Below, piece after piece: positions 50,709 through 62,494 of a stretch of 64,000 nucleotides of DNA. This DNA comes from Cystobasidium ongulense (Eukaryota; Basidiomycota; Cystobasidiomycetes; Cystobasidiales; Cystobasidiaceae), in the NCBI GenBank assembly GCA_022835595.1, contig BQUP01000007.1, positions 62,001 through 126,000 on the forward strand, given 5' to 3'. A program made the position numbers and the translations under genes. The notes under the pieces are model-generated. The model made no database searches and was not told where the DNA came from. It saw only the letters and a list, made by a program, of their open reading frames with translations. Position 1 is the first letter of the stretch; every line of letters starts with the position of its first letter.

Positions 50709-51822
50709 ATGGTGGCTATACGGCATCGAATGCCTCGGTTAGCAGTGCTGCTCTTCGCGCTGTTGGCGGTGGGCGCTCATCACGCCAGCGCAAATGCTCA
50801 GCCAGATCAGCTGCATCAAAGCAAGCGGGAGGTGTGCGACTCGACGCCAGAGATATGCGCGACAATGGCTGCTTTTGGAGGTTCGCTGGTAGTGCCCCAA
50901 GTGATACCGGTATTCAAGGTGAGCTTCTTGAAGCGGTGATGGAAGCGGTGTCCGCTCGAAACATCGCTGATTGAATTGCTTCACACTCTATCGTATAGCC
51001 TCTCGGAGCACTCCATCTATACTACGATGACCATAAAATCGATGTTGGCGGCGCGCAACAACTGCCGCCAGCGAGAGTTGCCAAGCAGCCGTATATAGCA
51101 TGTAAGACCACCCTACTCCTGCTGCAACAAGCCGGAAACGACTTACAGTTCCGCATACAGTCAACCCTACAAAACCGCCTATGACAGGGCCTCCGTACAT
51201 TATCTTCATGGTCGATGCCGATTCTTCTGCTGTTCGAACCTCTGCGCCATGCGCTCTCCATTGGATGCTTACAGATGTCTTCTTCGATGAAAACACAAAT
51301 ATGATGACGAGCGGCTTCATTTCTGCTCCGTATCAGCGACCGAATCCACCTGAAGGATCTCTGCATCATAGGTATGTCAGCCTTCATCAGTCACTTGGCA
51401 GAAGTGTTTTAGCTGGAATTGACCTTTTCACACTCATTGGTGCAGATACGTGTTCTTACTCTATGAGCAGCCCCCACTCTTTTTACCGCCCGTCTTCTCG
51501 GCAGGAATGCACGGTGCGAGATTACACTTCAACCTTCCAATGTTCCTTCGCGACTATGGCATCGGACAGCCCGTAAGCATTACTCTCCCGTATAGACGGT
51601 ACTTCCAAGTATGACGGCCACTGACAATGACGAATTGCATATGCTGCAAAGGTTGGTGGACAATTCTTCAAGACGTACTGGGACGGGAAACAGATACCTG
51701 AAGACACCACACCGACGAAGCAACCCAAACAAACCCAGGCTGTCATCAAATCGTCAAGCAGTCCCATTCTAGCGGGAATCATAGGTTCTGTGCTCGGGCT
51801 AATGTACGGAGCTGGGTCATAG
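50709..51822 (+). CDS. Secreted PEBP-like protein with C-terminal hydrophobic anchor
   Basis: The ATG at 50709 gives a signal peptide (RLAVLLFALLAVGAHHASA). The mature part has the phosphatidylethanolamine-binding protein landmarks: IIFMVDADSS (the D-x-D anion-site loop), CALHWMLTDV, the Pro-rich YQRPNPPEGS, then HHRYVFLLYEQPP across an intron, and LRDYGIGQPVGGQFFKTYWD. The C-terminus is a Ser/Thr/Gln linker followed by a hydrophobic stretch (ILAGIIGSVLGLMYGAGS), as in a GPI-anchor signal or single helix. About 265 residues and four introns, all in frame. It probably acts at the cell surface or in the secretory pathway; the ligand is unknown. Confidence 0.88.
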
Positions 51823-51997
51823 CCTGATCATATTGCGCGGATCTTAATCAAGATTAGCTACTGAGAGCGCAGTGAGGCTCTTTGTATCATTAGTCATGTC
51901 CCGGTGGGCACCTGTTTGATGTATGATAGTATTGCATGGTTCCGAATGTAGCTTTATCGGCACTCGCCATGTCTGATGCCCTCTTTTTCTTCACCAT

Positions 51998-53065
51998 CTA
52001 CCCCACCCTCTCACGCTTCTCTGGCGGTGCACCATCTGCACTGGCTTGAATCTCCTCTACTAGATTTTCGTATCTATGCTCAAGATCAGCAGCAGCGAGA
52101 GCTTCTACAATAGTAGAGAATTGTCGTCTTTTCTCTTGTTCGTTCTCAGTGGGCAAGAGCTTATCAACCCTGTCCGCTAATTCAGAAGCACTCTCATCTG
52201 GTAGTCCGAAATAGCCAGCGGCTTTTAGAGCTCTATCATCTGCGAAGCTGTATATCAAGTCCTGTTCAGTGGGATGCACCCGCTAGGAAGGGACTCTGAT
52301 GGATGTGGTCAACAGACTTACGGATAAGCTTCCTTCCAATCACCTTGTATACGACGCTGGAAGATATCTGCCGCTGTTTCACCGAACATATACATTTCCT
52401 TGATTATGCCATGTAAATTTGAACCGTCTTTATCTAGAGATTGATGCATCTTTTCTAGGGAGGTGTCGTTGTCGTCTTCTGCATACTTTTCGATTATAGT
52501 GTCGGCCAATCTACCAAGTTGTGTTGACGTTTTGTCCTTGTGCTGAGTCTTGGCTTTGTCGAGAGCTTCATATCTGGTCGGAGACAAATACAATACGACA
52601 TGCGTCAGTATTGCAATAATAGTGCAGCGCTGCGCACGTGCCGAAAGTCAAATCGCGATATAGTTACCTTCCGTCTTGCCCGGCGTCTTTCATTTTCGCA
52701 GGTGTCGACAAGTCCGCTGCATTTCCTCTTATATTATTCGGGAAGAGTGTCAATAAAGTCCTGACTCCCAATCTGCTTGAGAACGGTTTCGACATGACTG
52801 CGGCGGCGACTAGATTCTGAAATGGCGTATAGGACGGAGATACCTTCATCAAATCGAAGAGATTAGGTTGCTTTGCATCTTCTCCTGCTCCGTATTTAGA
52901 AGGCGCTTCGTGAATGAGGAATTGAAGGAGGGCTTTGAGATAGGCATCGGAACTTGGTGGGGTGGCGTCCCGCTTCCTCTTCTCTGGCACCTCTACCTTG
53001 TCATTTTCCGCCTTGACAGCCTTGCTGGGGCTGGCAGACTTACGTGATGACTTTTTCGGTGGCAT
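51998..53065 (-). CDS. Conserved-looking nuclear protein of unknown function
   Basis: Three exons join in frame. The start is very basic and Ser/Pro/Lys-rich (MPPKKSSRKSASPSKAVKAE, then PEKRKRD), a likely nuclear localisation signal. A helical part follows (AYLKALLQFLIHEAPSKYG), then DLSTPAKMKDAGQDG joined to RYEALDKAKTQHKDKTSTQL, then GDWKEAYP joined to FADDRALKAAGYFGLPDES and a charged helical end. About 305 residues. The ordered helices with FADDRALKAAGYFGLP look like a compact helical fold, perhaps with a helix-hairpin-helix-like turn, but I do not recognise the family. It starts 548 bases from CAC2 in the opposite direction. Confidence 0.8.
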
Positions 53066-53613
53066 TGTGCTGGACTTGTGTTGGTCAGTATGTTATAGAG
53101 GCAGAAGGGAAAAGCGAGTTCTGATGCTGTCAGTCGAGCGAGCGCAGATCGAGCATGGCAGTTCGTCGAATTACGCTGAATCGGCGCATGCGACAGGCAC
53201 GAGGAGCTGAAGATGGACTTGGAATTACTAGGACGAGCTGTTACACTCCGGCAGAAGCCTAGCATCAGCTTTGCTTTGCTTTGCTTGCTTGCTTTTCTGT
53301 AGACAGCGGCCGATCGCGGTTTTTTGCCAGCGAGCAGCTCATGGGGACGATATAGAACGACGAGCATTGACTATGAGGAAGAGCTGTTCACTTGGGCTTG
53401 CAGAGGTGTTCTGCGCTTGCTAGCCTGCTTGACTGCTGTGACCAAGTGCTTGCTGCAGATTGGCGGTGAAGAAAGGCCGACATTTCTTTACGCGTCTTTG
53501 TTTCTTCTGGAGCGATTGCTCGTCAGAAAGCGCTTGGAGAATACATCAAAACGCAGCTACAAGCCTGCATAAGTGAAGACCGACAACTTCAAGCACTCGT
53601 ATACATTTGAAGC
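53066..53613. promoter_or_regulatory. Divergent region before CAC2
   Basis: 548 bases head-to-head between the unknown nuclear protein and CAC2, likely holding both promoters. A repeated GCTTT/GCTT-type stretch lies near 53270-53295. No gene. Confidence 0.4.
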
Positions 53614-56243
53614 ATGCGCTTCTCGACGCTCGAGATCCGCTGGCACGATACCAAGCCCATCTTCTCCTGCGACTTTCAACCGTTCGAGTGCGTCCAGCAC
53701 AAGAGGCAGCTCAATCCATATCAGCGGACTGCGGACAATGTCAGCGCTGGCGACGGGAGTCTGTGGAGAGTAGCCACAGCTGGAGGTGACAACAATGTTC
53801 GGGTGAGTTTACTTGCTTTGTGTGTTTGCTTGATGCGAAACACTATGCTGATCGTGTTCCCTGATGCTAATTATCGAAACGCGCGTTCCAAATGCATTAA
53901 TTCATTGACATGCTACAGATATGGTTGGCAATACCAAATCCACCTCTGCCACCGTCAAGCAGCGCAGCGAATGGCGCAGGCACAAAAGATGGTAGTAAAG
54001 CGGCAGTCGCTAGCACAAGTGGTACTTCCCCAAGCGTCGCGTTTGGAAAGCCGAAAGTCGAATACCTGGCTACATTGGATAGGCATACTTTGACTGTCAA
54101 CGTAGTTAGATTCTCTCCGAGTGGTGCGCCCAGGTGTCCTTGAAACGTACCTTGTTCTGAACTGACTTTCTCGTATTTTATTAGGTCATTTACTAGCTAC
54201 AGCAGGAGATGGTGAGCTTCTCCTCGATTCCTACAAACTATTCACCTTGGTCGTTACTTACGACAAGTGATTGGCAGATTCTGGCACGGGTGGAATTCTT
54301 TTATGGCGACTCTCTGCAAATCCAGCAACTGCTACATTTGGTAGCCGTTCGGCTGAAGATGCAGCGTACGAGAAGGAAGCATGGCAAGCTATCAAGATGA
54401 TCAAGTCAGTACACCTTCCTTGGTTCTCTAGCGGCTCTATAACTGCTAATCCAGGGTTGTTGTCTTTCTATAGATCGAAATCTCCTGAAATTTACGATAT
54501 GGCTTGGTCCCCTGATGGGCAATTCTTATTAGCTGGCGGGACAGATGGTGCTGCTCGTATTCATCGCGTTTCAGATGGTGAGTGCGCTAGCTAGGAATTT
54601 GTGAGACTTTATACTGATGGACCCCGGCGTCATGAGCAGGCACTTGCGTAGCAGAGATGTTGGATCACAAAGATTGGGTACAAGGTGTTACCTGGGATCC
54701 CCTGAACAAGTTTATCGCGACACAAGGGAAAGACAGGTAAGTCTACGCGTGAGAACAACGACAGGGGAGCACTCGCGCTAATCGGTTTTATGCTTGTACT
54801 CATAACAGGCAGATGATGGTCTACTCATTACAGGAGACCTCCGATGGAGGCGTGAAAGTTACCTTGATTTCAAAAAACGCTCGTCTTGTCTCAGAGAGGC
54901 CGATACCTACATCTTCTTCTCTTTCGGTCTCTGCTAGCGCATCGCCTTCGACAGATACGCCTGGCATTGCTGGAGAATCTTCAAAGCCTATTCCTCCCGT
55001 TACTACCACATCTAGTCAGACTATGTTCAGTGATGAAGAAAGCACACCCTTCTTCCGTAGACTTGCATTTTCGACAGATGGTGCTTTGCTGGTCACACCA
55101 GCTGGTCAGTATGAGGATCCTTCTGGATCTTCGTCTTCAATCAAGAAGAGCAAGAAACCTATTTCTATCAATGGTACAGATGCGGACAAATCAGTCGTCG
55201 TTGATTCGTCTTCGCCTGTCGTAGAAAAGAGAGCATCTTCAAAACAGAATGGAGGAGGCATTTCTGCAATTGGTGGGAAATTGAAGATTAAGAACACCGG
55301 ACCATCACCTACGAGTTATATCTTCGCTAGAGGACAATTGGCCAATGAAACTCCTATTGGTCATCTTCCTGGTCATCGAACTTCTAGTATTGTAGTCAAG
55401 TTTAACCCAGTCCTATGGGATCTCAGAAGGAAAGAAAGCAATACCGCAAATGCTAAAGGTAAAGGCAAGGCTGTTGAGTCAGAAACAGAAGAGGAGATTT
55501 CGAAACAAGCTATGGATCTCGATTCAGAAACGGTCGCTGGCTCGTCAGTGCCCGAATCAGCTGCGGTCACCGCCGACGGTAGCGCATCAGCTGGAAACGA
55601 TGTAGAGAAACAGACAGGAATGCTTAAACTCAAATCAAGAACAATATATGCTTTGGCTACGCATGATACAATCCTCCTTTACGACACGCAGCAAGAAAGT
55701 CCAATATGCATGTTTAGCAGTCTTCACTTTGCTGCCTTTACAGATCTAGCTTGGTATGTATATATCTCTACACTCTTTCTCTCTCGCTCTGTCTAAAACT
55801 TACGGTGATTTTGTGATTGCAGGACTGCGGATGGCCTTACTCTCATTGCGACTTCGTCAGATGGATATGCTTCAATCTTTACATTTGAAGAAGGGGAATT
55901 GGGCGTACCTTCTGCTGAACAACCGAAGAGAACGATGGGACCTTTGGAAGAATCTCTCGTTAATGGTGCTTCAACATTATCGCCCACTAAGCCTGCTGCA
56001 GCTTCTACAGCAACGTCACCTGCGCAAGGGAACACGAATGGAATAGCTTCTTCATCATTATTGTCGAAGGGTGAGAATGTATTCGCTGTGCCGTCGGCGC
56101 CACGAGCTCCATTACAGAAGGAAGATTCCGACGTCATCATGTTAAGCTCTGAACCTGAAGGGATGTCAAATTCAGAACAACCGAAAAAGGTCAAGAAGAG
56201 GGTGGCTCTTACTCATGTTGGACCTTTAGGGAGTTCAGCTTAA
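53614..56243 (+). CDS. CAC2: Chromatin assembly factor 1 subunit p60 (CAC2/CHAF1B)
   Basis: WD40 subunit of CAF-1, which deposits H3-H4 behind replication forks. It starts MRFSTLEIRWHDTKPIFSCD, the family opening. Repeats follow in order: VATAGGDNNVR joined to IWLAIP; HTLTVNVVRFSPSG; GILLWRLSAN; EIYDMAWSPDGQFLLAGGTD; HKDWVQGVTWDPLNKFIATQ, then GKDRQMMVYSLQ; ESTPFFRRLAFSTDGALLVT; LPGHRTSSIVVKFNPVLWDL; FTDLAW joined to TADGLTLIATSSDGYASIFTF. Ser-rich and acidic insertions enlarge loops between repeats. The C-terminal tail ends KKVKKRVALTHVGPLG, a conserved CAF-1 p60 feature. Short introns throughout; about 750 residues. Confidence 0.95.
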
Positions 56244-56901
56244 TGAAGGAAAGAAGGGATCTAGAGGAATCTCTAGTGAATGCACACTGTTCAAAAGGCT
56301 TCAAAAGCCTGCTACAGGAGTCAGTCGAAAGTGGGTGTTGACAGTACTATAATCTGCAAGTTTTAAAAGATAGTGATAATGCTCCACAGGTCATCAGTGT
56401 AAACGGAGTGCCAGAGTTCAGTAAGATGAAAGTAAAGCTAGTCGATTTGATGCTGTTTTCCGTAATGCCAGTACTGCAGGACTCTAGTCGAGGCCATCGA
56501 CGAATCAGCCTGAGATTGCATCTTGCGCAGCCAGTGCAAATACTAGGCTTGTATTGTCTGCTTGAAGTCTGCTCGTCTATAAGCGCTTCTCGGCGACATC
56601 CAGCCATGCCAGAAGGACGCACGTGAAGCAGGAAGAAGTAAGGGAAGCCAGGCAATACAACGAGAATGAGGCGCAGAGCAGGCCAGAGCAGACACTTGCA
56701 TGGTCGTCATTGTCACTACACACTCTGTTGATCTTCCAGCTGCATGTTATTGTTCTCATTCCAGCTTGATCACTCACGCGCATACTTGGTGGAGGAATGC
56801 AAAAGCTGGCCGTCCTTCTTGAACAAACACAGACAACGCAGGCTTGGAGGAGATCAAACAGCAGCAACACCACACCACACCACATCAGTCCATCGCCCAC
56901 C
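56244..56901. promoter_or_regulatory. Intergenic region upstream of the SUR7/PalI-like gene
   Basis: 658 bases after CAC2. A short CCACA-type repeat lies near 56865-56885, just before the next gene. Otherwise nothing is recognised. Confidence 0.4.
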
Positions 56902-58445
56902 ATGCTGTGGAACACAGATCCCCTCACGCATAGAAGTGTCAGGTGAGTGCTAGTGCTGCAATGGCTCTCTCTCTCTCAAGGCCATGCTGACCTGACTGTT
57001 TGTGCGACTTTTCGATGGATGATTGGGACGGATCAGATCACCTGTAAGTGGACAGTGACGGTAGTATGACAGAGTACACGAGTACATGATGCTGATTATC
57101 CTACTCTTGTTCTGTATGCCCTTCTTACGGCGATTCTACAATCACCTCGCAATGCACCGTACTCTGTTGCACTCGATACGGGATCACTTCGACCTCACCT
57201 CGTTCCATCTACCACTCTACCAACACACATTGGACACCACCACGACTACCTCGCAACCATGCACCGCACTGCTGCATTCGATACGGGATCGTTTCGACCT
57301 CACCTCGCTCCATCCAACTCTCGATCAATGAACACCACAGGCCTTCTTCGGACCGACAATGCTAGCGGCTGCACTCCTCACAGTCTCTCTATTCAGCACA
57401 CCAATCTGGAATCAGTTCGGCTTATTGGAGGTTCGCGCGGAAAATACGTAGGTGGAGGCATACGTTCGACGGCAAGACTCGAGCTTACGCAGTCTCTTAC
57501 AGTACACTGCTCGTAGGAGGTTACGGCGCATGCGTCAAGATCAGAGTTCGTCTGCCTTTGATTCATAGATGCTTCATTCCATCGTCTGACAATCAATCCT
57601 CTGACCGCAGAACAATACTGGCATTATTGGGCCTGACAAGTACTGCACTGGAAGCCACCTCGGATTCGAATTGAACATCAACATGAATGACACAGTCTTC
57701 ACAAACTTCGTAAGTCGAGTGTGGATTGTCTTGGTGTTTTGCGAAAGATACCATTATTGATCGCATGAATTCGCACCACGAACACTTTTACTTCAATCTA
57801 TAGCCCTTCGGCCCAGACCTCACGGACGGACAAATCCTGGGTACAACACCATTAGCAGACACCATCCGCGTAGTACCCATCTGGAGCAGTGGACAAACTT
57901 CAATTCAATGGCTCCACATCATCACCGCCATTTTCGCACTCTTGACATTTGCAAGTTATGTTGTTCCACCAAGATGGATTAAAGGAGGAAAAGGCAAATT
58001 TGCAGATTTCCAACGATCTGGTATTTTGACGATCATTCTTGCTGTGATATCGTTCATTATGTCGATTGTATCATTCGCTGCCATTTTCTCGACGGTCTTG
58101 AGCGCTAAGAAAGCTCTTAATGCTATCGATGGTATTAATGCTTCATGGCCAGGCTCTGCTGCATTCTGGGTGAGTCAATTCGACAAGGATGCTCGTTTAG
58201 CTTAGATGCTGACCTCCGCCATTTCTGGTGGCAAATCTTTCAGTTCGTTCTACCTTCGGCAATCCTCTATATTCCTGCGCTGCTCGTGGTTCTAATGCCA
58301 GTATACGTTAGACCAGAGGACGAGTGTGACGATACAAATTGTCAGTCGCTCTCTACTCGCTCTGCGCTGCCTTTGCTAACCTTTCATTCTTGTATGTACA
58401 GACCCCGACAATACGCCACTTGTCAACAAGGCTTACACGCCATGA
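56902..58445 (+). CDS. SUR7/PalI (Rim9) family membrane protein
   Basis: Four-helix plasma-membrane protein of the family that includes eisosomal Sur7 and the pH-sensing PalI/Rim9. The spliced reading is exon 1 MLWNTDPLTHRSVR (56902-56942), a proposed 7-base micro-exon (57037-57043), then AFFGPTMLAAALLTVSLFST (helix 1). LLVGGYGACVKI and NNTGIIGPDKYCTGSHLGFE form the outer loop with two Cys and Asn-glycosylation sites. Helix 2 is IITAIFALLTFASYVV, helix 3 ILTIILAVISFIMSIVSFAA and helix 4 LPSAILYIPALLVVLMPVYV, then a short tail ending NKAYTP. Everything from exon 3 on is well supported; the first two exons are less sure, and translation could instead begin at the ATG in exon 3. Confidence 0.82.
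57143..57330. repeat. Imperfect tandem repeat, about 105-base period
   Basis: Two copies, roughly 57143-57247 and 57248-57330 (second shortened), share a CTCGCAA start, GCACCG, TTCGATACGGGATC-like and TTCGACCTCACCTCG blocks. The repeat would lie inside a 297-base intron of the SUR7/PalI-like gene if the micro-exon model is right. Confidence 0.7.
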
Positions 58446-59245
58446 GTGTAAGAAGCCATCGAGACATACGAGACTTGAAGTATGGCCGAAACCGGTTCCT
58501 TCGATGAACTCGTCTGCATTATACATTACCGAGCACAGACAACTGCGGAGCAGTTCCCCTAAAGCCTACAAGACCGCTCTTCCCTTTCAAAAGAGCCAAG
58601 AACAATCAAATGAAATACACTAAGAACGCGATTGCTGAAATAAGATACTTTCCGTAGTTCCACACGACCCAGTTTATTGGCTGCTTTTATCTATTGCTTG
58701 TAGTCATTGCTTTTTTCACACCCCCAACATTACAAACCCCATCACAACCCGTACACGTTGCGTGTTTTAGTATTCTTCGTTTCAGTCATATTTTACTACT
58801 ACCCTCTCTACACACCATTGATGTATAGTAGACTCTATCCTTAGCCTTAGCTTTATATCGTTCTCCTTCATTTTAGATTTACGTACGGGAGAGAGCTTTC
58901 CACTTTCTCTCCTCGAACGCCTTCTTCGCAATGGACAGTCTTATCGGCAGTACATGCGTGTCTGTTACTTGGACCTTGAACAGAGCTAACAGTTGCATCG
59001 ACGGAACTAATAATGCTCTCGGATTTCAATCTATCTTTGGCCTATCTGATTAGCTGATATTTGATCTGGTCGAGCAGATGATCGCGCCTTCCGACGCATG
59101 TCCGAGGCTTGTCGAGTTGACTTTGACAGCACTCATGTAACACAATTAGTCTTCAAGAGGCAGGATCCAGGTATCCCGTTCTTTGACGTCGTGACACCGC
59201 ACCGCGCATTAGAGGCTGGTTCCTCTCTCTACAAGGCTGCATAGC
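58446..59245. promoter_or_regulatory. Upstream region of the ferric reductase
   Basis: 800 bases, T-rich in its first half. A GATA element reads CGATAAG on the minus strand at 58940-58946, about 300 bases before the reductase start. GATA-type iron repressors (Urbs1/Fep1/SRE family) use such sites, so iron control is possible but rests on one motif. Confidence 0.35.
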
Positions 59246-61921
59246 ATGACTCCCCCGGTGGTCATTACCGAGCAGTACATCGACCGAACCCTGGGCGAGT
59301 GCGAGGCCACAGAGCTGTATACAGCAGAGCAGGTGTGCGCTGAGAAAGCTAGAAGATGGGTCAACTGGGTGAGTTGCGGATGTCTATGTTCATTGCAGAC
59401 TGGCGGCTCTGTTATTCCCAGCTTGTTGTCGAGCAAGATCAGGCAGGAACAGAGTATCGATACATGGCTTAAGATGAGCAATGTTGCGACTCCCTGCAAT
59501 TCTTCAATACAAATGCTGCTCGTCAGGCCTACCTGCTGCAAAGATTCGACGAGTTGTGCACATACAGGAAACAAAAGCTGACCTAGCAACGATCCACTTT
59601 GATGACAACCACAGTACATCGCAGACCTCGTCTATGCGCAGCCTACAGCCATCCTGTTCTGCGTATTCATCGCTGTGTTCGCTATCGTTCACCAATACTC
59701 AATCCGTCAATCCAGCAAGAGGTGTGTGTCCGCCTTATTCCGGAGCCTTCCCAAAATAGTCGGGATAGTAGTCGACTTTGACATGCGTATCTAGATACTG
59801 ATGTTTCTCACTCCTTTCGACCATGAAAAGGAACGCGACTAGAGGCAAAACATACTACCGCACCGTAGCATTGGGACGATGGCTAGCCATCAAGCAATTC
59901 AGAATTCCAGGATGGTCTTCCGTCTCGATAGGAAACTGCCTTATTCTCGCCGGACTTGGCTTGTTCTTCTTGGGTAGGTTCAAGATTTAGTCAAGGATAG
60001 TATTTGTTCGAAGCCTGACGGTGTATGTTGGATAGTCATGACTGTCGCACCTCAACCATATTACTGGCCTGAGACCACTTGGGCCCACTCTCCACCTCTC
60101 GGCACAAGAACTGGCTGGCTAGCTTTAGCAATCCTGCCCTTTTTAATGTAGGATCATCTCGTTCTTCGCGATTGTTTTACTTGGGCTGAATTCCCTTCCT
60201 ATGTTGCATTCGCCAGCACACTCGCATCAAAGCGCAATCCAATTGCAGTCCTAACAGGTCTTTCACACGAGCGACTTCAACTCTTTCATAGATGGTGTGC
60301 ATTCTTCATGCTCCTACTAGGCTTGATACATACCTTCGCATTCGTACGATCGGACGCTAAAGCAGGTATGACGAAGGAAATGTGGACTACGGGTAGTTCC
60401 AATTGGACCGGTGTAGCTATGCTGGTGCCTCAGATATGGTTGACGTTCATGTCGGTCGCACCTATTAGGTAAGCCACATCAGCACCTGCATTCACAAATC
60501 TCGACTAAGCTTTTACCGCTCCCCTATAACCTATAGAAACAAGTACTACGAATTCTTCAAGGTGTAGGTAGATTCAAAACTGCGACTTGGTCCACTCAGT
60601 ACCTACGTATGTTGCATACTGAAATACCTGTTTCTCGTACAGATCGCACCGAACGGTGGCAGCCATCTTCACAGTGTTCTTCGTGAGTGTGCCATACCTT
60701 CAGTCTTGAAAAGCACGATCAACTAACGTATCTGTCTGCTCGTCAGTTTCTCCACTGTGGCTGGACTCTTACGTCGTGGGACTACTTTTGGGCACTCATC
60801 GGCGTATACGGAAGCGCTCTACTGGTGCGCGGTATTCTCATAATTCGCAACAAGCTTGTCCTACGTGGCACACATGCACATCTATCAGTCCTAGGTTCCA
60901 ACTTATTAGAGATTCGTATTCCACGCGCTGAAGACTTGAAATGGAAAGCAGGACAACATTTCTTCTTTAGATTTACAGGTCTAAATTTCTTTGATTCTTT
61001 ACAATCCCATCCTTTTACTGCTTGTACTGTTCCGCAAAATAATGGCGAATTAGTAGCACTAGCTAAGATTAGAAGAGGATTGATATTAGATCTTGCTAAT
61101 CATGCTTTTTGGCAAAATGGATTACATGTTGATGTTTGGGTGGATGGCCCTTATGGTTCGTCTCTAAAGATGCTACCTTCTTATGATAAGATATTATTGC
61201 TGGGTGGTGGATCAGGTAAGTCTAAGGAAACTTCTTCTCAAGCATTTCTCTCAAAAACTTAGCACATTTATCTGTTCTTCCTTCAGGCCTCTCGTTCGTC
61301 ACTTCAACCGCGAACGAGCTGGTCCATCAACATGGCATAACAGACTTCCATGTGGTAGCAGTGTGCAGGGATCACTCTCAACTACAAGCCTATCTAGATC
61401 TTCTCCCTTCACGCTCAAAGGGCAGTTACCGCCTCTCCACGTACTCGACTGGTCTCCCCGTCGTAGCCGACACAGCTACTGAGCCTCTTCTGTCGCGAAT
61501 TCAAGAAGTCGATGAGGAGAAACAGGAGAAAATACAAAATACTAGCGGTGGATGCTGCTCGTCCCGCGCTGCGGCTGCTTCTGCTCGCGTTGAACAGCCT
61601 GAGATCGGCTTAGCAGGAGGTCGAAGTACGCCTTTCGGCGAAGAATACGATAATGATAAAATGGAACCTGTCGATTCCGCTGCTGCACCACCTAGAACAT
61701 TACAAGTAAAGGATATAAAAGCAGCAAGACCAGATCTGAAAACTATCATTCAACAAGAAGTCAAAGATGCTCATGGAAGTAGATTAGCTATCGTTGCGTG
61801 CGGTCCTGATTCTTTTATGCGTGATGTTCAAGATCAAGTCGCTTTATTGCAGATGGATATATTAATGGGTAGATCTAAGGTGAATGAGGTATACTTGAGA
61901 AGTGAAGCTTTCCACTGGTAG
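59246..61921 (+). CDS. FRE: Ferric/cupric reductase (FRE family)
   Basis: Plasma-membrane reductase moving electrons from NADPH through FAD and two hemes to external Fe(III) or Cu(II). Heme helices have the His-x13-His pairs: LFHRWCAFFMLLLGLIHTFA, and SHRTVAAIFTVFF joined to FLHCGWTLTSWDYF. The FAD motif is HPFTACTVP, the NADPH motif LLLGGGSGLSF, then CGPDSFMRDVQ and the family's terminal aromatic (EAFHW). A Cys pair lies in a Ser/Ala-rich cytosolic insertion (NTSGGCCSSRAAAA) before the last part of the NAD domain. The exon structure from IADLVYAQPTAILFCVFIAV (about 59620) onward is firm. The first part, from the ATG at 59246, is not resolved. It converges on the CTR gene. Confidence 0.9.
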
Positions 61922-62494
61922 GAAAGGTAATTCATTCCGCGAGGATAGGAGATAATCACTTTCAAAAGGCTTTAATATGCATTGCAATTTCCCATCGGGA
62001 TTTTTTTCGATAGAACGAACAGTACTTGGGTTAAGAGTTGAATCTACAATTTCCTTGTTGTGCAACAAGTCAATCACTACTCCGCCTCTTACAAGCAATG
62101 AAGTTAATATGTAGCTACAGAAAGCAGGCACACCGTTCCGCGCTATAACCTCACGAAGGTTGGCTGGGTTATTCTCTGTTGATTGTACGAAAGAGCTGGG
62201 GTTTGTTTGCAATTTCCAAAAACGGAGACACTGCTAAAAGAAGAAAAGTCTATGGTATGGTACAGAACAGAAATTGTTGAACGGATACAGAAACTGCACT
62301 ACTTGCATGTGACCCTTAATGACGAAAACTTGGTACGATCACAAGAAAAGAAAGGGAGAGAAGGAAGGAAGAGCAGGGATATAACGCAAAAGTTTCCCTC
62401 TATTTGATCTTGTGGTTCTATTTGATTGTCCCTGGACAGCGTGTAGAATATTCCTCGGATCCTCGACTTCCGCTAGATCCGAGATATGCCACTT
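61922..62494. other. Convergent 3' region between FRE and CTR
   Basis: 573 bases between the two stops, AT-rich. It presumably holds both 3' UTRs. No gene supported. Confidence 0.45.

Noticed and set aside
56944-56980. CT-dinucleotide run after exon 1 of the SUR7/PalI gene as a regulatory element
   Set aside because: It lies within the proposed intron and is too short and common to support a claim.
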